Part shown: positions 8,920 to 16,913 of the stretch, piece after piece
How positions within the stretch are numbered: the stretch's first letter is position 1
Layout of the letters: each line of letters begins with the position of its first letter
Assembly: GCF_003544935.1 (NCBI RefSeq)
Contig: NZ_CP032098.1
Location: 682,001 to 746,000 of the forward strand
DNA: 64,000 nt
Reading direction: 5' to 3'
Origin: Malaciobacter molluscorum LMG 25693
Lineage (GTDB): Bacteria > Campylobacterota > Campylobacteria > Campylobacterales > Arcobacteraceae
Notes under the pieces: model-generated
Databases searched by the model: none
The model's input: only the letters and a program-made list of their open reading frames with translations
Told to the model about the DNA's origin: nothing
Translations under genes and position numbers: made by a program

Positions 8920-9082
8920 CATTTTCCAACCTTTTTAACTAAAGATTGGATACAATACCTATGAAATAGTAGTTCTTTTAAAATTTATTGTTTTTTATAA
9001 AATGATTGGAAAGAATCTTTAAAAGTATTGTATTTTGGTATTTTATAAGATATTTTTATTTTAAAAGTGCCTATTTTTCTTA
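8920..9082 (+). promoter_or_regulatory. Probable CRISPR leader
   Basis: 163 AT-rich bases between the csm operon and the first repeat; no gene seen. It holds a 9-bp inverted repeat, ATACAATAC (8950-8958) against GTATTGTAT (9025-9033), and a direct repeat GATTGGA at 8944-8950 and 9004-9010. The array's degenerate repeat lies at the other end, which is the usual sign that transcription starts on this side. No clear -35/-10 pair can be assigned. Confidence 0.6.
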
Positions 9083-9906
9083 GTAGAACTCCAACATATA
9101 GGAGATTGAAACTATTTAGTGACAATATATGTTGAACCATGCGGAATTGTAGAACTCCAACATATAGGAGATTGAAACTCTGGTTTTGAGATAGGCAAAA
9201 TATTATATTGCTTGCAGTAGAACTCCAACATATAGGAGATTGAAACGAGTATATTCTATCTCTTTTGTAACCTTGATATTAGTAGAACTCCAACATATAG
9301 GAGATTGAAACCAAAAGATGTTAGTTCTTCTGTATTTAGAAGATATTGTAGAACTCCAACATATAGGAGATTGAAACTGCAGGATTACTTTTAGGTTTAT
9401 TCTCATATCCAGTAGAACTCCAACATATAGGAGATTGAAACAAGCAAATACTAAAAGCAACAAAGATTTACTTACAAAGGTAGAACTCCAACATATAGGA
9501 GATTGAAACAAAAAAACAGAAGAACATAAAACAACAACTTCACACGTAGAACTCCAACATATAGGAGATTGAAACATAATCTAACATTCTCTTTTGAAAT
9601 TGTTAAAATATTATGTAGAACTCCAACATATAGGAGATTGAAACAAACAAACAACAGTACCAAAACTTTATACAGAGCAAGGTAGAACTCCAACATATAG
9701 GAGATTGAAACCAAAGGTATCTTTTAACTTTAAAAGGTGAAGAAGGTAGAACTCCAACATATAGGAGATTGAAACTTTTCACTTTGAATAATGCTACTAA
9801 TAATTTTCGGTAGAACTCCAACATATAGGAGATTGAAACAGTAGAGCTGTAATATTGTTTGCAGTTGCAATAACAAGTAGAACTCCAACATATAAGAGAT
9901 TTAATT
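9083..9906 (+). CRISPR. CRISPR array: 13 repeats of 30 bp, 12 spacers
   Basis: Repeats start at 9083, 9149, 9217, 9282, 9348, 9412, 9480, 9546, 9615, 9682, 9746, 9810 and 9877. The first 12 are identical: GTAGAACTCCAACATA then TAGGAGATTGAAAC. The last is decayed after its first 18 bases (TAAGAGATTTAATT end), marking the leader-distal end. Spacers are 34-39 bp and all different. The 3' ATTGAAAC octamer is the typical 5' crRNA handle of type III/I-B repeats, and CTCC/GGAG can form a short stem, both fitting Cas6 processing of a plus-strand transcript. The array adjoins the csm operon and has no cas1/cas2 in the window, so spacer uptake must depend on genes elsewhere or has ceased. Confidence 0.97.
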
Positions 9907-9986
9907 TTATAAATAACAATATTTTTTAAGAGTTTTGAAACCCTTTGGCTTATATACTATTTGTATAAATTATTTGGGAGGTTATT

Positions 9987-10694
9987 ATGAGCAAAAAAAG
10001 AGTATTAATTACAGGTGGAAATAAAGGTATTGGTCTTGCTGTTTCAAGAGCTATGTTGGAGCTTGGGCATGAGATTATTATTGTTGCAAGGGAGTTTGAA
10101 ACTTGCCCTTTAATTGGAGTAAAAGATGTAACTGCCATTGAGTGTGATTTATCAAAGTTAGATACTTTACCAGCTCTTGCAAAAGAGGTTGGAGATATTG
10201 ATATTTTGATTAACAATGCAGGATATATGCAACCAAAATATACTTATGATAACTATCCAGTAGAAAGAAGAGATAATATTATGAATGTAGATTTGTACGC
10301 CCCTGTTGAACTTATGAATATCTTTTCTGAACATATGAAAAAACAAAAATATGGAAGAATAGTAAATACAGCTTCAATAGCAGGACAAATCGGACATCCT
10401 GATGTTTGGTATGGTATAGCAAAAGCTGGACTTATAAATGCTACTAAGATATATGGAAAACTACTAGGCTCTCATGGTATTACTGTAAATTGTGTAGCAC
10501 CAAGTCCAGTGGAAACTGATATGCAAAAAGATAACTCTGAAGAGAGAAAAAAAGAGTTCAAAAAAACAGTAGCAACAGGAAGATTTGCAGAACCAGAAGA
10601 GATAGCAAAAGCAATAGTATGGTTAGCTACTGATTGTCCTGAATATATAAATGGAATTTGTATAGATATAAATAACTGCTCTTATCCTAGATAG
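9987..10694 (+). CDS. Short-chain dehydrogenase/reductase (SDR)
   Basis: A cytoplasmic NAD(P)-dependent oxidoreductase of 235 residues. It has the classical SDR elements: nucleotide-binding TGGNKGIG (~9-16), NNAG (~76-79), the catalytic serine in NTASIAG (~116-122), the catalytic YxxxK as WYGIAK (~130-135), and an NCVAPSPVETDM segment after it. The C-terminal AEPEEIAKAIVWLATD is typical of FabG-like members. Substrate unknown. It has a strong TTGGGAGGTT ribosome-binding region and a terminator of its own, so it is a single-gene unit unrelated to the CRISPR locus next door. Confidence 0.88.
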   Translation: MSKKRVLITGGNKGIGLAVSRAMLELGHEIIIVAREFETCPLIGVKDVTAIECDLSKLDTLPALAKEVGDIDILINNAGYMQPKYTYDNYPVERRDNIMNVDLYAPVELMNIFSEHMKKQKYGRIVNTASIAGQIGHPDVWYGIAKAGLINATKIYGKLLGSHGITVNCVAPSPVETDMQKDNSEERKKEFKKTVATGRFAEPEEIAKAIVWLATDCPEYINGICIDINNCSYPR

Positions 10695-10698
10695 ATTT

Positions 10699-10730
10699 AA
10701 CTTGGGTTTTTAAACCTGAGTTATTTCTTT
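10699..10730 (+). terminator. Terminator after the SDR gene
   Basis: Ten-base-pair RNA stem AACTTGGGTT (10699-10708) with AACCTGAGTT (10713-10722), including two G-U pairs, tetraloop TTTA, followed by ATTTCTTT. Confidence 0.75.
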
Positions 10731-10803
10731 ATAATGAATTTTATTTTAGCTTTATAATATTTATTTTATAATGTGTATAAGTTAATAAATGCAGGATTTT
10801 ACT

Positions 10804-12135
10804 ATGGTATATAAAGTTATCTTCTTTTTACTTTTTTGTATTAGTAATATTTTTGCACAAGAAAATAGACAAATAATAGATTTAAAACAACTCTATAAAA
10901 ACTCCTTAAAAGATAATCATAAAATCAATATCTCAAATAACAACTTAATAATCGATGATAAACTAAGTTTTAAAATAGATGAAAATAAATCAAAATGTTT
11001 GATTGGATTTTATTGTCAAGGTAACTATAATTCTTTTATTATTTTAGAACAGTTTGCTAAAAAAAACTATGATGAAAAAAAAACAAAAAAAAACAAGATA
11101 CTTTTAGATGAACTTGAAAAACAAAAAAAACATAAATTAAATGATGCTATGCTATTTCAATTATCACTACTTTATTTTGAAGTATTGAAGTTAAAAAAAG
11201 ATGAAGCTTTACTAAAAAATAGAATTTCCTTAGTAAAAGAGAGTTTAGAACTTTTTGATAAAAGAAAAAAAATTGGTCTAAAAGAAGAAGATGATTTAAA
11301 AAGTTGGAAAACAGAACTAGAAAATACAAAAAATGATTTAAAAAGAGTAACTAATTTAAAAAAGAAAATAAAAGAGCAGTTATCATATATCGCTAAAATC
11401 AATTTAGAAGATAAAATCTTACAAGATTATCATATGCAAAGTAAAGAGTTTACTATTTTAAATGAAACAGTAGCTTTTTATTTAAATAATAGTCAAAAAA
11501 TCACAAGTATGACATCAAAAATATCAGATTATATAATAGATAATAATATTGATATTAAAACTTTAAATTATCTAATAAATAGTAAAAAATCAACACTAGA
11601 ACAAACAAAAAAATATAAAAAAGAGTTAGAAAAAAGTAGTGAAGATAATATAAAGCAAGGCAAAAATCTAAGTAATGAACATAAACCTTGGGATAGTAAG
11701 AAATTTGATAAAGTTATAGAAGAGAAACTTCCTTTATATATAAATGCAAAAATTACTCAAAAAGAGGTACAAGATAAAGCACTCTTACAAAATCTAACAT
11801 ATACACTTTCAAATAAAAAAATAAAAATCAAAAAAAATGTAAATGATGTTCTAAAAAAAATAGTATCTTCTTATAAAACTATAAACAATACTTCAATCTC
11901 AAGTAATACTACAAGAAAAAACTTTGTATTTATCAAAAAGTTATATGATAAAGCAAATATAGATATGAAAACTTTACTTGATTCTCAAAATAGTATGATA
12001 ATCTCTAAAAAAAATGAAAACAATTCACAATATGATTATTTAGAAAATATTATCATGCTTTTTTACAATACAAATAAAATAAGAGCAGTTTTTAATAATA
12101 GTGAAAAAAAACAGTTAGAAACGCAGATTTTTTAA
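10804..12135 (+). CDS. TolC-like coiled-coil exported protein (diverged outer-membrane efflux family)
   Basis: From ATG 10804 the product (443 residues) begins with a clean signal peptide (MVYKVIFFLLFCISNIFAQ); an in-frame ATG at 10789 would add five residues before it and is less likely. The body is almost wholly helical and Lys/Asn-rich, with two long coiled-coil stretches (~80-215 and ~245-360). The pattern of a helical hairpin repeated twice recalls TolC/OEP outer-membrane channels, but usual TolC motifs are weak. No adaptor or pump gene lies beside it. The last codons form the left arm of a terminator, and the stop overlaps that of the convergent EamA gene. Function uncertain. Confidence 0.5.
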   Translation: MVYKVIFFLLFCISNIFAQENRQIIDLKQLYKNSLKDNHKINISNNNLIIDDKLSFKIDENKSKCLIGFYCQGNYNSFIILEQFAKKNYDEKKTKKNKILLDELEKQKKHKLNDAMLFQLSLLYFEVLKLKKDEALLKNRISLVKESLELFDKRKKIGLKEEDDLKSWKTELENTKNDLKRVTNLKKKIKEQLSYIAKINLEDKILQDYHMQSKEFTILNETVAFYLNNSQKITSMTSKISDYIIDNNIDIKTLNYLINSKKSTLEQTKKYKKELEKSSEDNIKQGKNLSNEHKPWDSKKFDKVIEEKLPLYINAKITQKEVQDKALLQNLTYTLSNKKIKIKKNVNDVLKKIVSSYKTINNTSISSNTTRKNFVFIKKLYDKANIDMKTLLDSQNSMIISKKNENNSQYDYLENIIMLFYNTNKIRAVFNNSEKKQLETQIF

Positions 12136-12150
12136 ACTCTGCGTTTTTTT
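12121..12150 (+). terminator. Terminator spanning overlapping convergent stop codons
   Basis: Stem ACGCAGA (12121-12127) with TCTGCGT (12138-12144), 10-base loop, then a run of T to 12150. The plus-strand TAA (12133-12135) and the minus-strand TAA (12132-12134) both lie in the loop, so the two genes overlap by 4 bases inside the hairpin. Confidence 0.75.
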
Positions 12151-13028
12151 ATTATTTTGATATTATTTAATATCTTTACTGCAAATAGAGTCATTACAGT
12201 TCCAATGATAATTGATAAACTAACATTTTCTTTTAAAAAAAGTGCACTTAAAGAAATAGCAAAAAATGGAACTAAAAATATAAATGTACTTACTTCATTT
12301 GCTCCTAGTTTTTCTATTCCTATAAAATATATTGTTGTTGCAAAAGTTGTAGAGATAACAGAGACAATAAATAAGTTTATCCAAAAAATAGAATCAAAAC
12401 TACTATAATTTATATTTGAAAAATCTACAAAAAATATACTTGTAATAATAGTCATAATTACATACATATAAAATGAAAATACCATTGGTGAAGTCTTTGT
12501 ACTTTTTGCGCTAACTATTGTCACAAGTGCCCAAAGAACAGAACCACAAAGAAAGTATAAGTTGTCTATTGAAAATATTTGTTCAATATTAAAAGTCCAA
12601 ACATGAAGTATAGTTAAAACTCCAAATCCACCTAAAATAAGTGCAAATATATCTTTTCTTTGAATCTTCTTTTTATAAAATATAGCCATAAGAATAAAAG
12701 TATTTATGGGTATAAGTGTAGTTACAAGTGCTCCACCTAAACTTGCTGTTCCATATTTTGTACCTAAAAAGTAGCACTTCATATATGCAATCATTAAAAC
12801 TGAAGCTACTATACAAAGTAAAAAACTTCTTTTATTTATATAAAAATAGTTTCTTGAATATATTAAAACAGGTGCAAGTGTAATAATAGTAAAAAAGTTT
12901 CTAAATACAATCATTTCATATTCATTTATATAAGAACTTAATACTTTTGCATTTACCCATGATGCTCCCCATCCTGCCATTGCTAATACCATAAGTATGT
13001 AAAATATATTTTTGTTTGTTTGTGTCAT
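12132..13028 (-). CDS. EamA/DMT-family transporter
   Basis: A 298-residue inner-membrane protein with about ten transmembrane helices in two EamA repeats. The N-terminal half begins with the usual MAGWGASWVNAKVL and GTKYGTASLGGALVTTLIPI segments; the second repeat ends IIIGTVMTLFAVKILNN and a basic tail. DMT proteins export or import small metabolites; the substrate cannot be inferred. It runs convergent to the TolC-like gene and is 66 bases downstream of the Fur-family gene on the same strand, so it may be read from that promoter too. A second EamA gene lies at 16.0 kb on the other strand. Confidence 0.85.
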   Translation of the reverse strand: MTQTNKNIFYILMVLAMAGWGASWVNAKVLSSYINEYEMIVFRNFFTIITLAPVLIYSRNYFYINKRSFLLCIVASVLMIAYMKCYFLGTKYGTASLGGALVTTLIPINTFILMAIFYKKKIQRKDIFALILGGFGVLTILHVWTFNIEQIFSIDNLYFLCGSVLWALVTIVSAKSTKTSPMVFSFYMYVIMTIITSIFFVDFSNINYSSFDSIFWINLFIVSVISTTFATTIYFIGIEKLGANEVSTFIFLVPFFAISLSALFLKENVSLSIIIGTVMTLFAVKILNNIKIIKKRRV

Positions 13029-13093
13029 CTTTTTCTCATGTGTTAAAGTAGATGTATTTAATAATAGATTTGATTTTTAAGTAGAGAATATTA

Positions 13094-13462
13094 CTATTTT
13101 TTTAAACAATTAGGACAAATTCCTTTTATAATGATATTATCAATTTTATGTTTAGGTAGATTAAAATCAATATTTTCAGGAATACACTCTATATTTGAAC
13201 ATTTACAACAAATAAAGTGTGCATGTGGCTTATTCTGAATTTCATAATATCTTTTCTTATCATTTGATTCAAAGCTATTTATAATATTTTCATCTTCAAA
13301 TTTCGTGATATTTCTATAAAACGTAGCTTTATCCATAGATAAACTACTTTTAATATCATCATAGCATAAGGGTTTTTCAGAGTCAATTAGTATTTCTAAT
13401 ATCACTTTTCTTGCTGTTGTGAGTTTAAAGTTTTTGTTATCTATTAGTTTTTCTACATTCAT
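13094..13462 (-). CDS. Fur-family metalloregulator, probably a zinc repressor (Zur-like)
   Basis: A 122-residue DNA-binding repressor. The N-terminal winged helix (LTTARKVILEILIDSEKPLCYDDI, DKATFYRNITKFEDENII) is followed by the metal-binding dimerisation domain with HAHFICCKCSNIEC (~80-93) and a final CPNC (~117-120), the paired-cysteine structural zinc site of Fur proteins. It is divergent from znuA with two dyad operators between them, so Zur-like control of zinc uptake is the natural reading; PerR or Fur function is not excluded by sequence alone. At 122 residues it is slightly short for the family because of a brief N-terminus. Confidence 0.8.
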   Translation of the reverse strand: MNVEKLIDNKNFKLTTARKVILEILIDSEKPLCYDDIKSSLSMDKATFYRNITKFEDENIINSFESNDKKRYYEIQNKPHAHFICCKCSNIECIPENIDFNLPKHKIDNIIIKGICPNCLKK

Positions 13463-13507
13463 AGATGAGATTATATCAATTTTTTATTAAAATATAATTA
13501 TTTAAAT

Positions 13508-13567
13508 GCAACTAAGTTGCGTTAAAGTTTTATTATAATAGAATTCTGCAAATGCAACAAGGTTGCA
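13508..13567. promoter_or_regulatory. Two dyad operators around a -10 box (Zur-type sites)
   Basis: Site 1 is GCAACTAAGTTGC (13508-13520); site 2 is TGCAACAAGGTTGCA (13553-13567). Both have GCAAC/GTTGC arms three bases apart. A TATAAT (13534-13539) lies between them, and site 2 touches the znuA ribosome-binding site (AAAAGGAG). Binding here would block the znuA promoter and could autoregulate the divergent Fur-family gene. Confidence 0.75.
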
Positions 13568-13579
13568 AAAGGAGAAAAA

Positions 13580-14479
13580 ATGAAAAAACTTTTAATGCTT
13601 TTTTTAGCATTTAGTATAGTGGCTTTAGCAAAAGAAGTAACTGTAAGTATTGTTCCACAAAAATATTTTGTAGAAAAAATAGCAAAAAATAAAATATCAG
13701 TTAATGTGATGGTAAGACCTGGATTTGAGCCAGCAACTTATGAACCAAAAGCTTCTCAAATGAGAAAATTAGTATCTTCTTCTGTTTATTTTTCAATTGG
13801 TGTACCTTTTGAAAAAGTATGGTTAGAAAAGTTTAAAAATGCAAATAAAAATCTTTTGATTGTAGATACTTCAAAATCAATTGATAAATTACCAATGGCA
13901 GCACATCACCATCATGATGAACATCAACATCATGAAGATGAAGAGCATGAATCACATGAACATCATGAACATGAATCACATGAACATGGTAGTTTAGATC
14001 CACATATTTGGCTTGATCCATTACTTGTTAAGATTCAAGCAAAATCTATTTATGAAACATTAGTAAAAATTGATTCACAAAATAAAGAGTTTTATAAAAC
14101 TAATTATGAAGAGTTTATAAAAGAGATTGATTCTTTATATATGCAAATTAAAAATATTTTAAAACCAGTAAAAGGTAAAACTTTTATGGTATTTCATCCT
14201 GCATGGGGATATTTTGCAAAAAGATTTGATTTAAAACAAATGCCAATTGAGATAGAAGGAAAAGAGCCAAAACCTAGTCAATTAGCAAACTTAATTGAAG
14301 AGGCAAAAGAGCATAATATAAAAGTTGTTTTTGTTGCACCTGAATTTTCTCAAAAAAGTGCGAAAGTTATAGCAAAAAGCATAGATGGTGTAGCTGTTGC
14401 TATGAGTCCACTAAAAGCAAATTGGTCACAAAACCTAATTGAAACTGCAAAACAAATAGTAAGTTCTTATAATAAATGA
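13580..14479 (+). CDS. znuA: ZnuA-like zinc-binding periplasmic protein
   Basis: Solute-binding component of a high-affinity zinc uptake system; 299 residues with a signal peptide (MKKLLMLFLAFSIVALAKE). The family hallmark is present: a His/Asp/Glu-rich flexible loop (~110-137, many HH and HEH repeats), flanked by a GFEPATYEPKASQM segment and a HIWLDP segment containing metal-ligand histidines; a further ligand is in MVFHPAWGYFAKRF. Regulated by the dyad operators just upstream. The stop overlaps the next ATG (ATGA). No ABC ATPase or permease (znuC/znuB) gene is adjacent; instead a NicO-type permease follows. Confidence 0.9.
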   Translation: MKKLLMLFLAFSIVALAKEVTVSIVPQKYFVEKIAKNKISVNVMVRPGFEPATYEPKASQMRKLVSSSVYFSIGVPFEKVWLEKFKNANKNLLIVDTSKSIDKLPMAAHHHHDEHQHHEDEEHESHEHHEHESHEHGSLDPHIWLDPLLVKIQAKSIYETLVKIDSQNKEFYKTNYEEFIKEIDSLYMQIKNILKPVKGKTFMVFHPAWGYFAKRFDLKQMPIEIEGKEPKPSQLANLIEEAKEHNIKVVFVAPEFSQKSAKVIAKSIDGVAVAMSPLKANWSQNLIETAKQIVSSYNK

Positions 14480-15924
14480 TAAAAAGAATTTTAATTTTTT
14501 TATTTATAGCAAAAAGCATAGCCTTTGGCTGTGCTTTATGTGCTATTTATTCACCTGAAACAAAAGTTGCTATTGATGTACGTTCAACTGATACTAAAAT
14601 CACATCAATAGATATAAAATGGGTAATTACTAAGCAATTTACTGACCAACTAAAACAAGTATATGATACAAATCTAGATAATAAAATAGATGATAATGAA
14701 CTCAAATTTGTAGAAAAAGCACTTGTTGATTATACAAAATATAAAAATTATATGACTCACATATCATATGGTGAAGTAATAAACAAAGAAAAATCAGATA
14801 AATTTGAAGTAACAAAACATAAAGTAAAAATCATAAATGGCATTTTGCATTTTTTTTATACTATCAAAGTTGATTATGATATAAAAAATGATTATAGTTT
14901 ATATATACATTTAAATGATGATGAAAACTATTTTGTATTATTACTTGAAAAAAACTTTTTAAATTTTAGAAATAGGGCGAAAGTATCTAAAGTTACAGAT
15001 AATCAAAGTGTAATATTTTTGATACAAAATGCTCATATTCCAAAGCAACAAATACAAAAAGATGAACAGCCAAAAGAATTAGAAAAAAAAGAAGAGATAA
15101 CTACTACTTTAAAGACAACAAAAGAACAAAAAGAACCAACTCTTTTAACTAAATTTGTAAATAAAGTAAAAAAATATCTTTTAGAAGTACAAAAAGGCAA
15201 TAACTTTGCACTTTTAACTTTACTTTTTGTTTCATTTATATATGGAGTTATTCATGCTTTAGGGCCAGGTCATGGTAAAACTTTGGCGTTTTCTTATTTT
15301 ACGACAAATAAAAGTAGTTATAAAAAAGCATTTATTATCTCAATATCTTCGGCTTTCGTACATATTATTGGAGCATTGATATTAGTATGTATTTCTGTAT
15401 TTATTCTTGAAACAGTTTTAAATAATTTTGTAAAAGATAGTGTGAAGATTTTAACTCAAATCTCTGCTGTTATGATTATGCTTTTGGCTTTTTATATTCT
15501 TTTACAAAAACTAAATAATAAAGGTTGTGGTTGTAGTTCTTGTAGTTCAAAAAAAGATTCTATATCTTGGAGTAATACAAAAAATAAGAATTTAAAACCA
15601 AATTCAAATATCAATTTTAATAAACTAAAGAAAAAAAGAAGTGATTTATATTTTGTATTGACAGCTGGTCTTATACCTTGTCCTGGAACTGTTATACTTT
15701 TTATTTATGCATTTATTTTAAAGACTTATTTTGCAGTATTATTAGCTTCAATTGCTATTAGTTTAGGTATGGGGATTGTGATATTTGCAAGTTCATTTTT
15801 GGGTGTTAGTTTACATAAAATAAGTTCAAAATCACATAAGTTCACTTATATTTTAGAACTTATTTCTCCTGTGATTATGTTTATTTTAGGTTTATTACTT
15901 CTTTTTAGTTCAAATAACTTATAA
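14476..15924 (+). CDS. DUF1007-NicO (RcnA-like) fusion metal permease
   Basis: 482 residues. A signal peptide leads into a periplasmic DUF1007-like domain (~20-195), then a charged linker (~198-235) and a six-helix membrane domain with the NicO/RcnA signature HALGPGHGK (260-268), a Cys cluster GCGCSSCSS (~354-362) in the cytoplasmic loop and a second GLIPCPG motif (~399-405). NicO proteins move Ni2+/Co2+; DUF1007-linked members are found in Zur regulons, so zinc is plausible here. The 4-base overlap with znuA indicates one operon under the same operators. The Cys cluster could bind metal. Direction of transport cannot be read from sequence. Confidence 0.78.
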   Translation: MIKRILIFLFIAKSIAFGCALCAIYSPETKVAIDVRSTDTKITSIDIKWVITKQFTDQLKQVYDTNLDNKIDDNELKFVEKALVDYTKYKNYMTHISYGEVINKEKSDKFEVTKHKVKIINGILHFFYTIKVDYDIKNDYSLYIHLNDDENYFVLLLEKNFLNFRNRAKVSKVTDNQSVIFLIQNAHIPKQQIQKDEQPKELEKKEEITTTLKTTKEQKEPTLLTKFVNKVKKYLLEVQKGNNFALLTLLFVSFIYGVIHALGPGHGKTLAFSYFTTNKSSYKKAFIISISSAFVHIIGALILVCISVFILETVLNNFVKDSVKILTQISAVMIMLLAFYILLQKLNNKGCGCSSCSSKKDSISWSNTKNKNLKPNSNINFNKLKKKRSDLYFVLTAGLIPCPGTVILFIYAFILKTYFAVLLASIAISLGMGIVIFASSFLGVSLHKISSKSHKFTYILELISPVIMFILGLLLLFSSNNL

Positions 15925-15950
15925 GATTAGAAAAAAGCTTTCTAATCTTA
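15922..15950 (+). terminator. Terminator after the zinc operon
   Basis: Perfect 12-bp stem TAAGATTAGAAA (15922-15933) with TTTCTAATCTTA (15939-15950), loop AAAGC. The first TAA is the stop codon of the NicO gene. The tail is weak (GTTGATTTAT). Confidence 0.7.
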
Positions 15951-16022
15951 GTTGATTTATGGAAGTAAGTCTATATTAATTGAATTTAATTATAATATAT
16001 CAAAATTAAATAATGAGATATT

Positions 16023-16898
16023 ATGTTCAAAAACTTACCTTCCATAGCATTCTGGCTAATAGGAATAATCTGGGGATCAAATTTTATATATATGAAATGG
16101 GCAAGTGAGTACCTTAGTGCTTCTCAGGTTGTTTTTATTAGAGTGCTTTTTGGATTTATCCCTGTTCTTTGTTATGCTTTGTATTTGAAAGTTATAAAAC
16201 TAGAACACTTTAAATATGCTATACATTTTTTTATTATGTCTTTACTTGGAACAACAGTATATTACTATTTCTTTGTAAAAGCAGCAGCACTTTTATTATC
16301 TGGAGTAAATGGAGCATTAAGTGGTTCAATACCTCTTTTTACTTTTATTTTATCAATAATATTTATAAATGAAGAAAGAGCTACATTTCGTAGATTTTTG
16401 GGTATAATTGTAGGGTTATTGGGAGTCGTTTTAATAGCTAAGCCATTTGATGCAAATCTATTGCAAACAAACATAAATGGAGTTATCTATATTGTCACTG
16501 GCTCATTAGTTTTAGGTATGTCTTTTGTATATGCAAAAAAGTTTTTAACTAGATTAAAAATACATTTTGCTGCACTTACAACTTATCAGTTAGGTTTTGC
16601 ACTATTGGTTTTAGTAATATTTACAGACTTTACAAATATTACTAATATTTTAAATAATACACATGTATTTCTTGGAGCTTCAATTGGTCTTGGATTACTA
16701 GGAACAGGATTGGCTTTTATTTTATACTATTATTTAGTAGAAAAATTAGGAGCTGTAAATGCCTCAACTGCTACTTATATACCTCCTGTTGTAGCACTTA
16801 TTATTGGATATTTTTTCATTGGTGAAAATATTACTTTAGTTGATATTTTAGCAACAATGCTTATCTTCTCAGGTGTATTTTTAATAAATAAAAAATAA
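16023..16898 (+). CDS. EamA/DMT-family transporter
   Basis: 291 residues, about ten transmembrane helices in two EamA repeats. Typical pieces are IIWGSNFIYMKWASEYLSA near the N-terminus, SGVNGALSGSIPLFTFILS at the end of repeat one, and LGAVNASTATYIPPVVALIIGYFFIGE in repeat two. Probable inner-membrane metabolite exporter; substrate unknown. The MATE exporter gene begins 15 bases downstream, and the OmpR-like regulator follows that, suggesting a three-gene unit. Only a distant paralogue of the 12.1-kb EamA gene. Confidence 0.87.
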   Translation: MFKNLPSIAFWLIGIIWGSNFIYMKWASEYLSASQVVFIRVLFGFIPVLCYALYLKVIKLEHFKYAIHFFIMSLLGTTVYYYFFVKAAALLLSGVNGALSGSIPLFTFILSIIFINEERATFRRFLGIIVGLLGVVLIAKPFDANLLQTNINGVIYIVTGSLVLGMSFVYAKKFLTRLKIHFAALTTYQLGFALLVLVIFTDFTNITNILNNTHVFLGASIGLGLLGTGLAFILYYYLVEKLGAVNASTATYIPPVVALIIGYFFIGENITLVDILATMLIFSGVFLINKK

Positions 16899-16913
16899 TT
16901 ATAAAAGAAAAAA

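Noticed and set aside
9203-9824. Minus-strand open frames of 73-124 codons with repeated FNLLYVGVL-like peptides
   Set aside because: They are translations of the CRISPR repeats and spacers; no ribosome-binding sites and the repeat explains the recurring peptide.
9925-9945. Possible further decayed CRISPR repeat (AAGAGTTTTGAAACCC) after the array
   Set aside because: Only the GAAAC end matches and the spacing from the last repeat is wrong; chance similarity is likely.
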